From GCA-2717185 sp964386465 (GTDB lineage Bacteria; Pseudomonadota; Alphaproteobacteria; UBA8366; GCA-2717185), in assembly GCA_964386465.1 (NCBI GenBank), contig CAYLTU010000065.1, positions 1 to 22,490 of the forward strand: a stretch of 22,490 nt of DNA, given 5' to 3'. Position 1 is the first letter of the stretch. Each line of letters opens with the position of its first letter. Below the pieces are notes generated by a model, which was not told the DNA's origin, made no database searches, and was given only the letters and a program-made list of their open reading frames with translations. Positions 8,041 through 15,514 of this stretch are shown piece after piece. The position numbers and the translations under genes are program-made.

Positions 8041-9182
8041 GACGATTTGTCTCCGAATACATCGTCGTTGTGTGCGCCCAACTCCGGCGCGCCTTCCGGC
8101 TGCGGCGGCCTTACGCCATCGAAGGAGAGCGGCATGCCGATCAGCTTGAACCGGCCGTCCTCTGTTTCCTGAATGATGTCCAGCGCCTCGGTCTGCGGAT
8201 GCGCGACGACGGCGTCGATGCTCTGCAGTGGTGCGTTGGGGATACCCGCCTCTTCAAGCGCGGCCTGCCATTCCGCCATCTGCTTCCTCAGCGTGATTTC
8301 CTCGATCAGCCCGTTCAGCGTGTCGCGGTTCTCCCAGCGGTTTCGGTTGATGACGAACCGTTCGTCGGTCGGCCAATCTGGATGCCCCAAAATATCGCAC
8401 AGCCGCGCGAAAAGCCTGTCGTTGGGAGCGGCGATGATCAGGTAGCCGTCGGCGCATTGATAGGCCTGATAGGGCGCCATGCCGGGGCCGGAGGTTCCGC
8501 GCCGCTCCGCGATCGTGCCGTCGCCGAAATAGCTCACCGCGTGATAGTTCATCCAGGCCAGCGCGGTTTCATAAAGCGAAGCGTCGATACGGCCACCCTT
8601 GCCCGTGCGGTTAAGGTTCTGCAGGGCGGCGAGAACGCCCATCGCGCACCACATGCCGGTCCCCATATCGACGATCGAAGTGCCGACCCGCACCGGCGGC
8701 CGGCCTTCCTCGCCGGTTACGCTCATGATGCCGCCGAAGGCCTGCATCAGCGGGTCGTATCCCGGCCGCTTGTTTAGCGGGCCCTTGGCCCCGAACGCAC
8801 CGCTGTTGACGTAGATAAGCGTTTCCTTTTCGGCCAGCAGCGAGTCGGCGTCGAGGCCCAACTTCTCGACCTGACCGGGCCGCAAATTCTGCACGACGAT
8901 GTCGGCTTTCTCGATGATGAATTTGCGCAGCTGAGCACGCTGTTCCTCGTCGTAGAGGTCGACCGTCACCGAATGTTTGCCGGCGTTCAGTGCGATGAAG
9001 ATTCCGCTGACCCCGTTGTACCAGCCGGTGCCCCAGGTGCGGCAATCGTCGCCGACCTCGGGACGTTCGATTTTTATGACGGTGGCGCCGAGGGTCGCCA
9101 GGATCCAGGTACCGTACGGCACCGCGACGCTGCTTCCGAGTTCGACGACTTTCAGCCCCGCAAGGGGCGTTTCATTGTTCAT
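8037..9182 (-). CDS. family III CoA-transferase (CaiB/BaiF type)
   Basis: Moves CoA between carboxylic acids through enzyme-bound glutamyl/aspartyl intermediates. The N-terminal family block LAGLKVVELGSSVAVPYG is at residues 8-25 and LGATVIKIERPEVGD at 31-45. NLRPGQVEKLGLD is at 99-111, GYDPLMQAFGGIMSVTG at 141-157, and the catalytic aspartate at about D172 in GTSIVDMGTG. Length from ATG 9182 is 381 residues, normal for the family (380-410). The frame stays open for another 94 codons upstream, but that stretch has no family resemblance and would run over the start of the divergent TPR gene, so I chose 9182. It is the first gene of the operon and overlaps the enoyl-CoA hydratase gene by 4 bp. 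It may activate the pathway substrate using succinyl-CoA or another donor. Confidence 0.93.
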   Translation of the reverse strand: MNNETPLAGLKVVELGSSVAVPYGTWILATLGATVIKIERPEVGDDCRTWGTGWYNGVSGIFIALNAGKHSVTVDLYDEEQRAQLRKFIIEKADIVVQNLRPGQVEKLGLDADSLLAEKETLIYVNSGAFGAKGPLNKRPGYDPLMQAFGGIMSVTGEEGRPPVRVGTSIVDMGTGMWCAMGVLAALQNLNRTGKGGRIDASLYETALAWMNYHAVSYFGDGTIAERRGTSGPGMAPYQAYQCADGYLIIAAPNDRLFARLCDILGHPDWPTDERFVINRNRWENRDTLNGLIEEITLRKQMAEWQAALEEAGIPNAPLQSIDAVVAHPQTEALDIIQETEDGRFKLIGMPLSFDGVRPPQPEGAPELGAHNDDVFGDKSS

Positions 9183-9309
9183 TTTGTCCGTACATTCGCA
9201 ATTTCGGCGCGGAACATTAGCCGGTAACGTCCCTGGAATGAAGCGACATTCGGTTTTCGTTAGTATTTGGCCGCGAAGATGGCGAGGAATTTCCCTATGA
9301 TGCGAGACC
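9183..9309. promoter_or_regulatory. divergent intergenic region between the CoA operon and the TPR-glycosyltransferase gene
   Basis: A 127-bp region that must carry the promoters of both the minus-strand CoA operon and the + strand TPR gene. It contains one short inverted repeat, GAATG (9236-9240) and CATTC (9247-9251) with a 6-nt gap, which could be a regulator site. No -35/-10 pair is clear enough to assign. A GAGGAAT ribosome-binding sequence at 9284-9290 serves a tiny ORF rather than the TPR gene directly. Confidence 0.45.
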
Positions 9310-9317
9310 ATGCCTGA
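9297..9317 (+). CDS. six-codon leader ORF overlapping the start of the TPR-glycosyltransferase gene
   Basis: ATG ATG CGA GAC CAT GCC TGA encodes MMRDHA. It has a good Shine-Dalgarno (GAGGAAT, 9284-9290) at standard spacing, whereas the TPR gene's own ATG at 9310 has only a weak GCGAGA in front. The leader's stop (9315-9317) lies inside the first codons of the TPR gene, an arrangement compatible with translational coupling by re-initiation. It could also be chance. Confidence 0.3.
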   Translation: MMRDHA

Positions 9318-11463
9318 CGATACATCCCCTTTGTCCGAAGCGTTGGCGCGATTCCAGGCCGGTGATCTGCCTTCGGCCGAAACGTCCTGCCGCGAAGCGC
9401 TGGCCGCCGACGCAAACAATGCGGAGGCGCTACACCTGTTGGGCGTCATCGCGCACCGGAGCAACCGGAACGATATCGCGATCGACTTCGTCAGGCGCGC
9501 TATCGCGGCGGACGGTGCGATGGCGTCCTTTTACAACACGCTGGGATACTTGCTGCGGCTCGGCGGTCAATATTCCGAAGCGATCGCGGCGTTACGGAAC
9601 GCCGTCGAGCGGCAAGCGGACTACGCGGATGCGCATAACAATCTCGGTATCGCTTTCGCTGAATCCGGGAACCTGGAGGCCGCGGAAGCCGCCTACCGCG
9701 ACGCGTTGCAGCATCGCAGCGATTTTCCGGAAGCTCAGAATAATCTAGGCAACCTGCTTTACCGTATGGGAAAGGTCGAAGATTCGCTTGCCGCCTACGA
9801 AGCGGCGACGACGCTGCGGCCGGACTACGCGGAGGCGCATTCGAATCGTGGGGACGCCTTCAATAACCAGGGTAAGCACGACGAAGCGCTGGATGCCTAC
9901 CGCCTAGCGGTCGAAGCCGCTCCAAATTGGCCGGTCGCGTGGTTCAAACTGGGCAACAGCCTGTTTCACAAGAACGATATGGAGCGCGCACTGAAGGCGT
10001 TCCAGCGCAGTATCGATCTCAATCCGAACCACCTGCGCGGCCTGACCAACCTTGGGGCAACGCTGGAAAAGCTGGGCCGGTACGAGGAAGCGGCGATGGT
10101 GCTGCGCCACGCCTTGGTGCTGGCGCCGGACGACGTTTCCGGCTTGAAGAACTTGGGGCATGTCATCCTGAAACTCGGCCATGCGGGGGAGGGGCTGCAC
10201 CTGCTTCGTCGCGCTGCGGAACTGGCGCCGGATGACGCAGACGCGCACTACACATTGGGTAACGCTCTCTTGCGGATGGAGCGATTGCAGGAAGCGCTCG
10301 CCTGCTATGCCCGCGTCCGTGAATTGCAGCCCAATACGGCGCGCGCCTATTTCGCGCCAGCCAGCGTGCTGCTGATGAACGGCCAGTACAAGGAGGGCTG
10401 GGCCGCTTATGAATCCCGTTTCGATATGGCGGCATACAAGACCAACGTGAACAACGTCCATGAGCGGTTGTGGGACGGTGGACCACTGAAAGGCAGGCGG
10501 TTGCTGATCCATGTCGAACAGGGGTTCGGGGATACGTTGGAGTTCGCCCGCTATGTACCGCTCGTCCGCGAGCGCGCCGGGGACGGTAAGATCTTCATGC
10601 TGTGCGAGCCGGAAATGTTCCGGATTCTCGAAACACTGGACGGGGTGGACGAGTTCTACCAGCTTCGCTCGGACGCCACCGTTACCTATGATGTTCAGGT
10701 GCCGTTGATGAGTCTGCCGCACCGTTTCGGCACCACGCTCGAGACCATCCCCAATCGGATGCCCTACGTTAAGGTGCCGCAGGGGACCAAGGCGAAAATA
10801 CGTAGCCGCAAAAACACAAAGGTCAAGGTGGCGTTCGTCTGGGCCGGCCGACCAACCCATAGTGACGACCGGTTCCGGTCGTGTCCCGTCAACTGGTTCG
10901 CCTCGCTATTCGACATTCCGGGTGTCGATTTCTACAGCATACAGTGGGGACCGCGGGCTGCCGAACTGGGGCCGCATCTGAAACGCAGGAATGTGTTCAG
11001 CATGACCGACAAGCTGACCGACTTCGCCGAAACGGCGGCGATCATCGGGCAGGTCGATCTTGTTATCGCGATCGATACGGCGGTTGCGCATCTCGCCGGC
11101 GCGCTGGGCAAGCCTGTTTGGACCATCCTGCCGTTCGGCGGCGAGTGGCGCTGGCTCTTCCGCCGCGAGGATACGCCCTGGTACCCCAATATGCGGCTGT
11201 TCCGGCAACGGATCCTGGGCGATTGGCGGCCGGTCTTCCAGCGAATGGCGGCGGGTTTAACGCAGTTGGCGGGTGCCGAGGTCGGTGCCGCAGGAGAACC
11301 GAAAGCGGACACGGCCGTCGGGCAGCATGATTCGGCAACGGAGCCCGACGCGCCGGCGCCGCGCAAGCACGCGGCGGCGAAGTCTCGTCGCGCACCCAAA
11401 AAACCGCGCGCGGCGGCAAAGCGAAAACCACGCTCGAAAAAATCATCCGCCAAAAATAAGTAG
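9310..11463 (+). CDS. TPR-repeat protein with GT9-like glycosyltransferase domain and basic C-terminal tail
   Basis: A 717-residue protein with three parts. Residues 4 to about 355 are about ten tandem 34-residue TPRs (for example ADAHNNLGIAFAESGNLEAA). From about 390 to 640 lies a heptosyltransferase/GT9-like domain with RRLLIHVEQGFGDTLEFARY near 394-413 and AIDTAVAHLAGALGKPVWTI near 587-606, the latter resembling the nucleotide-sugar-binding end of GT9 enzymes. The last 34 residues are Ala/Pro-rich and about half Lys/Arg, like a histone H1 tail. Proteins with TPRs plus this domain are common in proteobacteria and are thought to glycosylate proteins or surface glycans; acceptor and sugar are unknown here. 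The ATG at 9310 is the first in frame because TGA at 9298 closes the frame upstream. No signal peptide or membrane helix is visible. The basic tail may bind nucleic acid or an acidic protein. Confidence 0.9.
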   Translation: MPDDTSPLSEALARFQAGDLPSAETSCREALAADANNAEALHLLGVIAHRSNRNDIAIDFVRRAIAADGAMASFYNTLGYLLRLGGQYSEAIAALRNAVERQADYADAHNNLGIAFAESGNLEAAEAAYRDALQHRSDFPEAQNNLGNLLYRMGKVEDSLAAYEAATTLRPDYAEAHSNRGDAFNNQGKHDEALDAYRLAVEAAPNWPVAWFKLGNSLFHKNDMERALKAFQRSIDLNPNHLRGLTNLGATLEKLGRYEEAAMVLRHALVLAPDDVSGLKNLGHVILKLGHAGEGLHLLRRAAELAPDDADAHYTLGNALLRMERLQEALACYARVRELQPNTARAYFAPASVLLMNGQYKEGWAAYESRFDMAAYKTNVNNVHERLWDGGPLKGRRLLIHVEQGFGDTLEFARYVPLVRERAGDGKIFMLCEPEMFRILETLDGVDEFYQLRSDATVTYDVQVPLMSLPHRFGTTLETIPNRMPYVKVPQGTKAKIRSRKNTKVKVAFVWAGRPTHSDDRFRSCPVNWFASLFDIPGVDFYSIQWGPRAAELGPHLKRRNVFSMTDKLTDFAETAAIIGQVDLVIAIDTAVAHLAGALGKPVWTILPFGGEWRWLFRREDTPWYPNMRLFRQRILGDWRPVFQRMAAGLTQLAGAEVGAAGEPKADTAVGQHDSATEPDAPAPRKHAAAKSRRAPKKPRAAAKRKPRSKKSSAKNK

Positions 11464-11471
11464 CGCTACTT
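11458..11471. other. 14-bp perfect palindrome containing both convergent stop codons
   Basis: AAGTAGCGCTACTT reads the same on both strands. It holds the TAG of the TPR gene (11461-11463) and the TAG of the CHASE2 cyclase gene (11468-11466), which are 2 bp apart. As it has no loop it is unlikely to fold as a terminator hairpin on its own. It may simply reflect both genes ending in Lys-stop. Confidence 0.6.
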
Positions 11472-13955
11472 GGATTCCGCGATGTACACGCCGTCCCAGT
11501 CGACCGGTGGCGGAACTTCCTGATAGTACTCGATGCGTTCGCGGTACAGGTCGTACAGAATCTCGAATTCGCCATCGGTCAGTTTGCGGCATTCGGCCAG
11601 CAATTCTTCCGCATCGTCCCAGTGCTGCGTCCGATAGGCGGTAATCATCGCGCCGTGTTTTTCCTTGATCGTAAGGAATTCGGGTTGCACAGCATAATCG
11701 GCGTCGCCGACAAGCGCGAAAATGTCGACGCCGACCGACTGGCCTTTGACCTGGATCTTGTCCAGTTCCAGCATCGCGAAGCGGTCCCTGCCGACTTCGG
11801 CCGTTTTCGGACCGATGACGATTTTCACGCCGTAATTCTTTGACTGGCTCTCCAGCCGCGCCGCCAGGTTGACCGGATCGCCCAGGACGGAATAGTCGAA
11901 GCGCTGCTCCGAGCCCATATTGCCAACGACGCAATCGCCGGTATTAATGCCCGCGCCGACATTGAGCGGCTTGAATTCGACGCCTTCTTCTTCCGCTTCG
12001 AGGCGCCGCTCTTCGTTCAGCACGTCGAGCGCCTCGAACATCTCCAACGCTGATTGGCAGGCATTGTTCGAATGGTCCGCGTCGTCGAGCGGCGCGTTCC
12101 AGAACGCCATGATGCAATCGCCCATATATTTGTCGATCGTGCCGTTGTGCGACATGATGACATTGGTCAATGGTGTCAGCAGGCGGTTGATCAGAACGGT
12201 GAGGCCTTGCGGATTCGCCTTGAACGTCTCTGAAATCGCCGTGAACCCTCGCACGTCGCAGAACAGGAACGTCATCTCCTTGGTCTCGCCGCCGAGCTGC
12301 AGCCGCTCCGGATCGTCGGCCAGCTGTTCGACCAGTGCCGGCGAGAGATACTGCGCGAAGGCGCCACGTACTTGCTTCTTCTCCGCCGCTTCGCGCGTGT
12401 AGTTCGCAAAAGTGAGGACCGAGTACAGCGCCATGGTGACGATGCCTGGATATGTTACGTCGATCAGCAGCAGGTGCTCGCGGTACAAATACCAGCTCAA
12501 CCCGACCAGCAACCCACCCGCTAAGGCGATGCCGCTCAATGTGAACATGGGACCGAGCCGCGGGATCATGACGGTCATGAAAAGTCCGGCGAACAGAATC
12601 ATCGCCAATTCCACGCTGTTCGCGTAGTTGGGATACTTCAGATAGAAGTCTTCGTCCTTGATCTGGGAAATCTCGGCGTTCGCTTTCTGGGCGAGAATTT
12701 GCGGCGTCAGCTTCTCGCCGCTTTCCTGCGCATCCGCTTTGATCCTCTCGACGATTCCCTGCGCCTTGCGGCCCTTATAGGCGTTGGCGGCGAGGATGGT
12801 CTCCAGAATGTTGGCATGCACCTCGACCCCGGGCAGGCGCCCGGCGATGGGGGTGGCTCGAATGTCCAGCAGGCCGACGGCGGAGGTGCCGACGACGAAC
12901 AGGCGGCCCGCCAGCCGTTCGGGCGGGACGCGCTTGTTGATGATATCGGTAGCCGACACGTAGAGCCGTCCGGAATTGCCTTCCGTGTTGTAGGCGTCCG
13001 GATTCGCGAAATGCACCCAGATGCGGCCGTTCTTGTCGGTCGGAATCTCGAAGTTGCCCTGCCGCGTCTGCAAGCCGATATGCGAAAGGCCGGCCGCGTT
13101 GCGTTTGGTGAAGACCATGTTGCCGCCGAACGCGGCGCGCAGCATTTCGACAGTCAGCGCGGGACGAACCTGCTTGCCGATGCGCGCGACAAGCGGGACG
13201 CGCCGTACGACGCCGTCCTCTTCGTCCCAAACGGTGAAGAAACCGTGCCCCGTCGCGGCGGCTTCCAGCTCCGGGACATTGCCCATATAGGCGACGTATT
13301 CGAACAGGAACGGCTTCGGATCGCCGCCGAACATGCCCTTGACGGACGACTTCACCGAGGGTGGCTTGCGTCCTATTGGCAGGTCCGAGAACAGGCCGAC
13401 CTGACCCACGACGACCGGCATGCGCTTCATCGCCGCGGCCATGACGCTTTCGTTTCGGGGCAGACCCTTTAGTGAGGCCAGCGTCTTCGGGTCCGCGCCG
13501 CGTATCGACGCTGCGACAAGGTCCGGCGACATCCGGTCGTATTCGGGGAAGATGGCGTCAAATCCGACGACGGCGGCCTTTGCATCCGCGAGCCGGTTGA
13601 TCAGGTCGGCGATAACCGTGCGGGGCCACGGCCATTGCCCGATTTCCAAAAGGCTTTTCTCGTCGATATCGACGATTCCGACACCATAATTGTCGGGCGG
13701 TCGCGGGGCCAGTCTCTGATAGAGGTCGAAGGTCTTGACCCGCGCCAACTCGACCCAGCCGACATCAAGGATCCGGCCGCCGATACCAAAGATGAGAACC
13801 AGCAGGGCGATGATCGTGGAGAAGCGCAGTTTCCACCAGGGTCCCTTGCCGCCGCCGCGGAAGAGCTGGTCCTTCAGGCTGCGTCCGAAATCGCCGATCC
13901 GCGCGCCAATACCCGGTTTTTCGGCGTCTTCACGAAATTGGGCCGTCGCCGTCAT
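11466..13955 (-). CDS. CHASE2-domain class III adenylate cyclase, membrane-bound
   Basis: An 829-residue receptor cyclase. A transmembrane helix at about 46-62 is followed by a CHASE2 sensor domain (about 70-390) with typical blocks VGIVDIDEKSLLEIGQWPWPR and GFDAIFPEYDR. Further blocks are DEEDGVVRRVPLV and LFVVGTSAVGLLDIRATPI. Three more helices lie at about 447-463, 471-488 and 496-515. The cytoplasmic cyclase domain follows, with metal-binding D567 (FCDVRGFT) and D613 (KYMGDC), K609, S689, N696 and R700 (LGDPVNLAARLE). The C-terminal 90 residues are helical and TPR-like. Between CHASE2 and the second helix there is an unusual 45-residue, charged, helical insert (about 400-445). The Shine-Dalgarno GAGGAG (13961-13966) is 5 nt from the ATG. 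The gene lies 83 bp after the glycosyltransferase-methyltransferase gene on the same strand, so read-through is possible. Expected product is cAMP; the periplasmic ligand is unknown. Confidence 0.95.
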   Translation of the reverse strand: MTATAQFREDAEKPGIGARIGDFGRSLKDQLFRGGGKGPWWKLRFSTIIALLVLIFGIGGRILDVGWVELARVKTFDLYQRLAPRPPDNYGVGIVDIDEKSLLEIGQWPWPRTVIADLINRLADAKAAVVGFDAIFPEYDRMSPDLVAASIRGADPKTLASLKGLPRNESVMAAAMKRMPVVVGQVGLFSDLPIGRKPPSVKSSVKGMFGGDPKPFLFEYVAYMGNVPELEAAATGHGFFTVWDEEDGVVRRVPLVARIGKQVRPALTVEMLRAAFGGNMVFTKRNAAGLSHIGLQTRQGNFEIPTDKNGRIWVHFANPDAYNTEGNSGRLYVSATDIINKRVPPERLAGRLFVVGTSAVGLLDIRATPIAGRLPGVEVHANILETILAANAYKGRKAQGIVERIKADAQESGEKLTPQILAQKANAEISQIKDEDFYLKYPNYANSVELAMILFAGLFMTVMIPRLGPMFTLSGIALAGGLLVGLSWYLYREHLLLIDVTYPGIVTMALYSVLTFANYTREAAEKKQVRGAFAQYLSPALVEQLADDPERLQLGGETKEMTFLFCDVRGFTAISETFKANPQGLTVLINRLLTPLTNVIMSHNGTIDKYMGDCIMAFWNAPLDDADHSNNACQSALEMFEALDVLNEERRLEAEEEGVEFKPLNVGAGINTGDCVVGNMGSEQRFDYSVLGDPVNLAARLESQSKNYGVKIVIGPKTAEVGRDRFAMLELDKIQVKGQSVGVDIFALVGDADYAVQPEFLTIKEKHGAMITAYRTQHWDDAEELLAECRKLTDGEFEILYDLYRERIEYYQEVPPPVDWDGVYIAESK

Positions 13956-14038
13956 AGTCGCTCCTCACGCCCATTAGAGCATCGCGCTACACTAACACAG
14001 TAAAGGGTTTCCAATAAAAGAATACGGACGTGCGGGCG
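13956..14038. promoter_or_regulatory. 83-bp gap upstream of the CHASE2 cyclase with a strong ribosome-binding site
   Basis: GAGGAG at 13961-13966 (minus strand) sits 5 nt from the cyclase ATG. Further upstream an AT-rich stretch around 14009-14025, including TTGGAAA on the minus strand, could hold a -35 element, but I cannot find a -10 that fits well. No terminator hairpin is visible after the glycosyltransferase-methyltransferase stop at 14039. Confidence 0.45.
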
Positions 14039-15478
14039 TTACGGCTTGCGGCCTTCGACGGCGATCGTTTCATAGGCGTTGAATTCCGGCGCGCCGACCA
14101 GATGGCCGTGCTTCTCGATACCCGCGAGGTTGGGGTCGGGGCTTTCGCCGACCGGTTGGGCCGCGAGATCGGCGAACCCGGCCTTCGACATGATCAAGGC
14201 CAGCAATTTCTGGTCGTAGATGAAGCGGTGGCCCCAATTGTAGAACATGTTGTTCAGGATAACCGTCGGATTGTACCCCGTGATACCGGCGAGAAAGGTC
14301 CTGTTGACCCAATCGACGTAGTTTTTCTGCAGGTCCGACGGTTCGGCCGTGTAGAGGGCAAGCAAGCGGGTGATGTCCGGCGTCGCCATGCGCACCCTGC
14401 CGCCTTTCTTCAAGATCCGGAAACATTCGCCGAGCAGCCGGACACCGTCGGCCAGCGCCATGTGTTCGATGAAATGTTCGCTGGCGACATAGTCGAAGGT
14501 TTCGTCTTCGAACGGCAAGGGCTTGCTGAGATCGAGGGCAACGACTTCCCTCGACTGCGGAGCGATATCCGTGTTGAGCCAGCCTGGCAGAATGTTCGGA
14601 CCCGCGCCGAGATGCAGCTTCCGGGTCAGATTCGAGAGCAGGTACTCGTTGATCCGCTCGTTCTGGTGCGCGTAGGGGGCCGACTTTCCGCGTTGCGGCG
14701 TGCTCAATACATGGCCGCGTTCGGCGAGGACCTTGTCGCGGATAGGCTGCGTGCCGGAGTCCGGATTGATCACGTAATAGACGCTCGGCCGCTTCGTCCA
14801 GGCGACGGAGTGCTGTTTCTTCAGGGCATTGAAGACGTTGCGGTCCTCACCGCTACCGTCGGGCAGAAGCGGGATCGACCATTGCGGCAGGACGAAGTGG
14901 CAACGGGTCTTGTCGATCATCAGGCAATTGGCGTCGACGAAACCGCCCAACTTGTCGTTGTAGATGCCGCGGCCCGGTCCGACGGATTCGAAATCGTCGG
15001 CGCAGACCGGCTCCTGCGTGCCGGGATCGACGAACCAGCGAAACGTGTAGGCCCAGTCGAAGCCGTTTATCGCGTTGATCAGGTCGGAGAGATGATGCGG
15101 TGCCCACCAATTATCGTCGTCGAGATAGGTGAGATAGCGGCTGTTGGCGGCGTAACTCAGCACCGTGCGCAGCGACCCGCTGTAGGCGTTGTGGTAGATG
15201 CCGCCATGCACTTGGGCCGTGGAATAGCCGGGATCGAAGATGGTCAGCGCCATGCGGTCGGGGCATTCCGCGCCGAGCTGGCGCAGGATATCGCGGTCGC
15301 CGCGCGCGACATCCACGCCGATCATGATCTGAATGCGCCCGGGCCATTCCTGGGCGAACACCGAACGCACGGCGCGCATCAGGCTTTCGCGCAACACGGT
15401 CGGTATGATGACGGCGGCGTCGAAGGGCGCTTGCAATTCGCCCTGCGCGGCCTGCGGGCCGATCGTGTTCAATTCCAT
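14039..15478 (-). CDS. glycosyltransferase family 2-like and SAM-dependent methyltransferase fusion
   Basis: A 479-residue two-domain protein. Residues 20 to about 240 are a GT-A fold GT2-like domain: it opens FDAAVIIPTVLRESLMRAV and has the metal/nucleotide motif YLDDDNWW at 118-125. FVDANCLMIDK follows at 180-190, and GSGEDRNVFNAL at 208-219 is the likely acceptor-side acidic motif. Residues 285-475 form a class I methyltransferase: KLHLGAGPNILPGWLNTD (287-304) is motif I, LPFEDETFDYVASEHFIEHM (321-340) covers the core strands, and ECFRILKKGGRVRMATPD follows. It would add and perhaps O-methylate a sugar. The second part resembles small methyltransferases of polysaccharide loci. It lies 36 bp downstream of the giant RTX gene, so the two are probably one operon and the giant protein or a linked glycan may be the target. 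No Shine-Dalgarno is evident before ATG 15478. Confidence 0.88.
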   Translation of the reverse strand: MELNTIGPQAAQGELQAPFDAAVIIPTVLRESLMRAVRSVFAQEWPGRIQIMIGVDVARGDRDILRQLGAECPDRMALTIFDPGYSTAQVHGGIYHNAYSGSLRTVLSYAANSRYLTYLDDDNWWAPHHLSDLINAINGFDWAYTFRWFVDPGTQEPVCADDFESVGPGRGIYNDKLGGFVDANCLMIDKTRCHFVLPQWSIPLLPDGSGEDRNVFNALKKQHSVAWTKRPSVYYVINPDSGTQPIRDKVLAERGHVLSTPQRGKSAPYAHQNERINEYLLSNLTRKLHLGAGPNILPGWLNTDIAPQSREVVALDLSKPLPFEDETFDYVASEHFIEHMALADGVRLLGECFRILKKGGRVRMATPDITRLLALYTAEPSDLQKNYVDWVNRTFLAGITGYNPTVILNNMFYNWGHRFIYDQKLLALIMSKAGFADLAAQPVGESPDPNLAGIEKHGHLVGAPEFNAYETIAVEGRKP

Positions 15479-15485
15479 GCCGGGC

Positions 15486-15499
15486 GCGGGTGTTCCCGC
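15486..15499. other. GC-rich hairpin between the giant RTX gene and the glycosyltransferase gene
   Basis: GCGGG (15486-15490) and CCCGC (15495-15499) form a 5-bp stem with a 4-nt loop in the 36-bp gap, just upstream of the ATG of the glycosyltransferase-methyltransferase gene. It could lower translation of the second gene relative to the first, or partly stop read-through. There is no T-tract. Confidence 0.3.
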
Positions 15500-15514
15500 A
15501 AGTCGCGATTGAGG

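Noticed and set aside
9183..9309. Assigning sigma-70 promoters in the divergent region
   Set aside because: No pair of -35 and -10 boxes matched well enough on either strand to be placed with confidence.
9183..9464. A 94-residue N-terminal extension of the CoA-transferase
   Set aside because: It would overlap the start of the divergent TPR gene, lacks family similarity, and the ATG at 9182 gives the normal family length.
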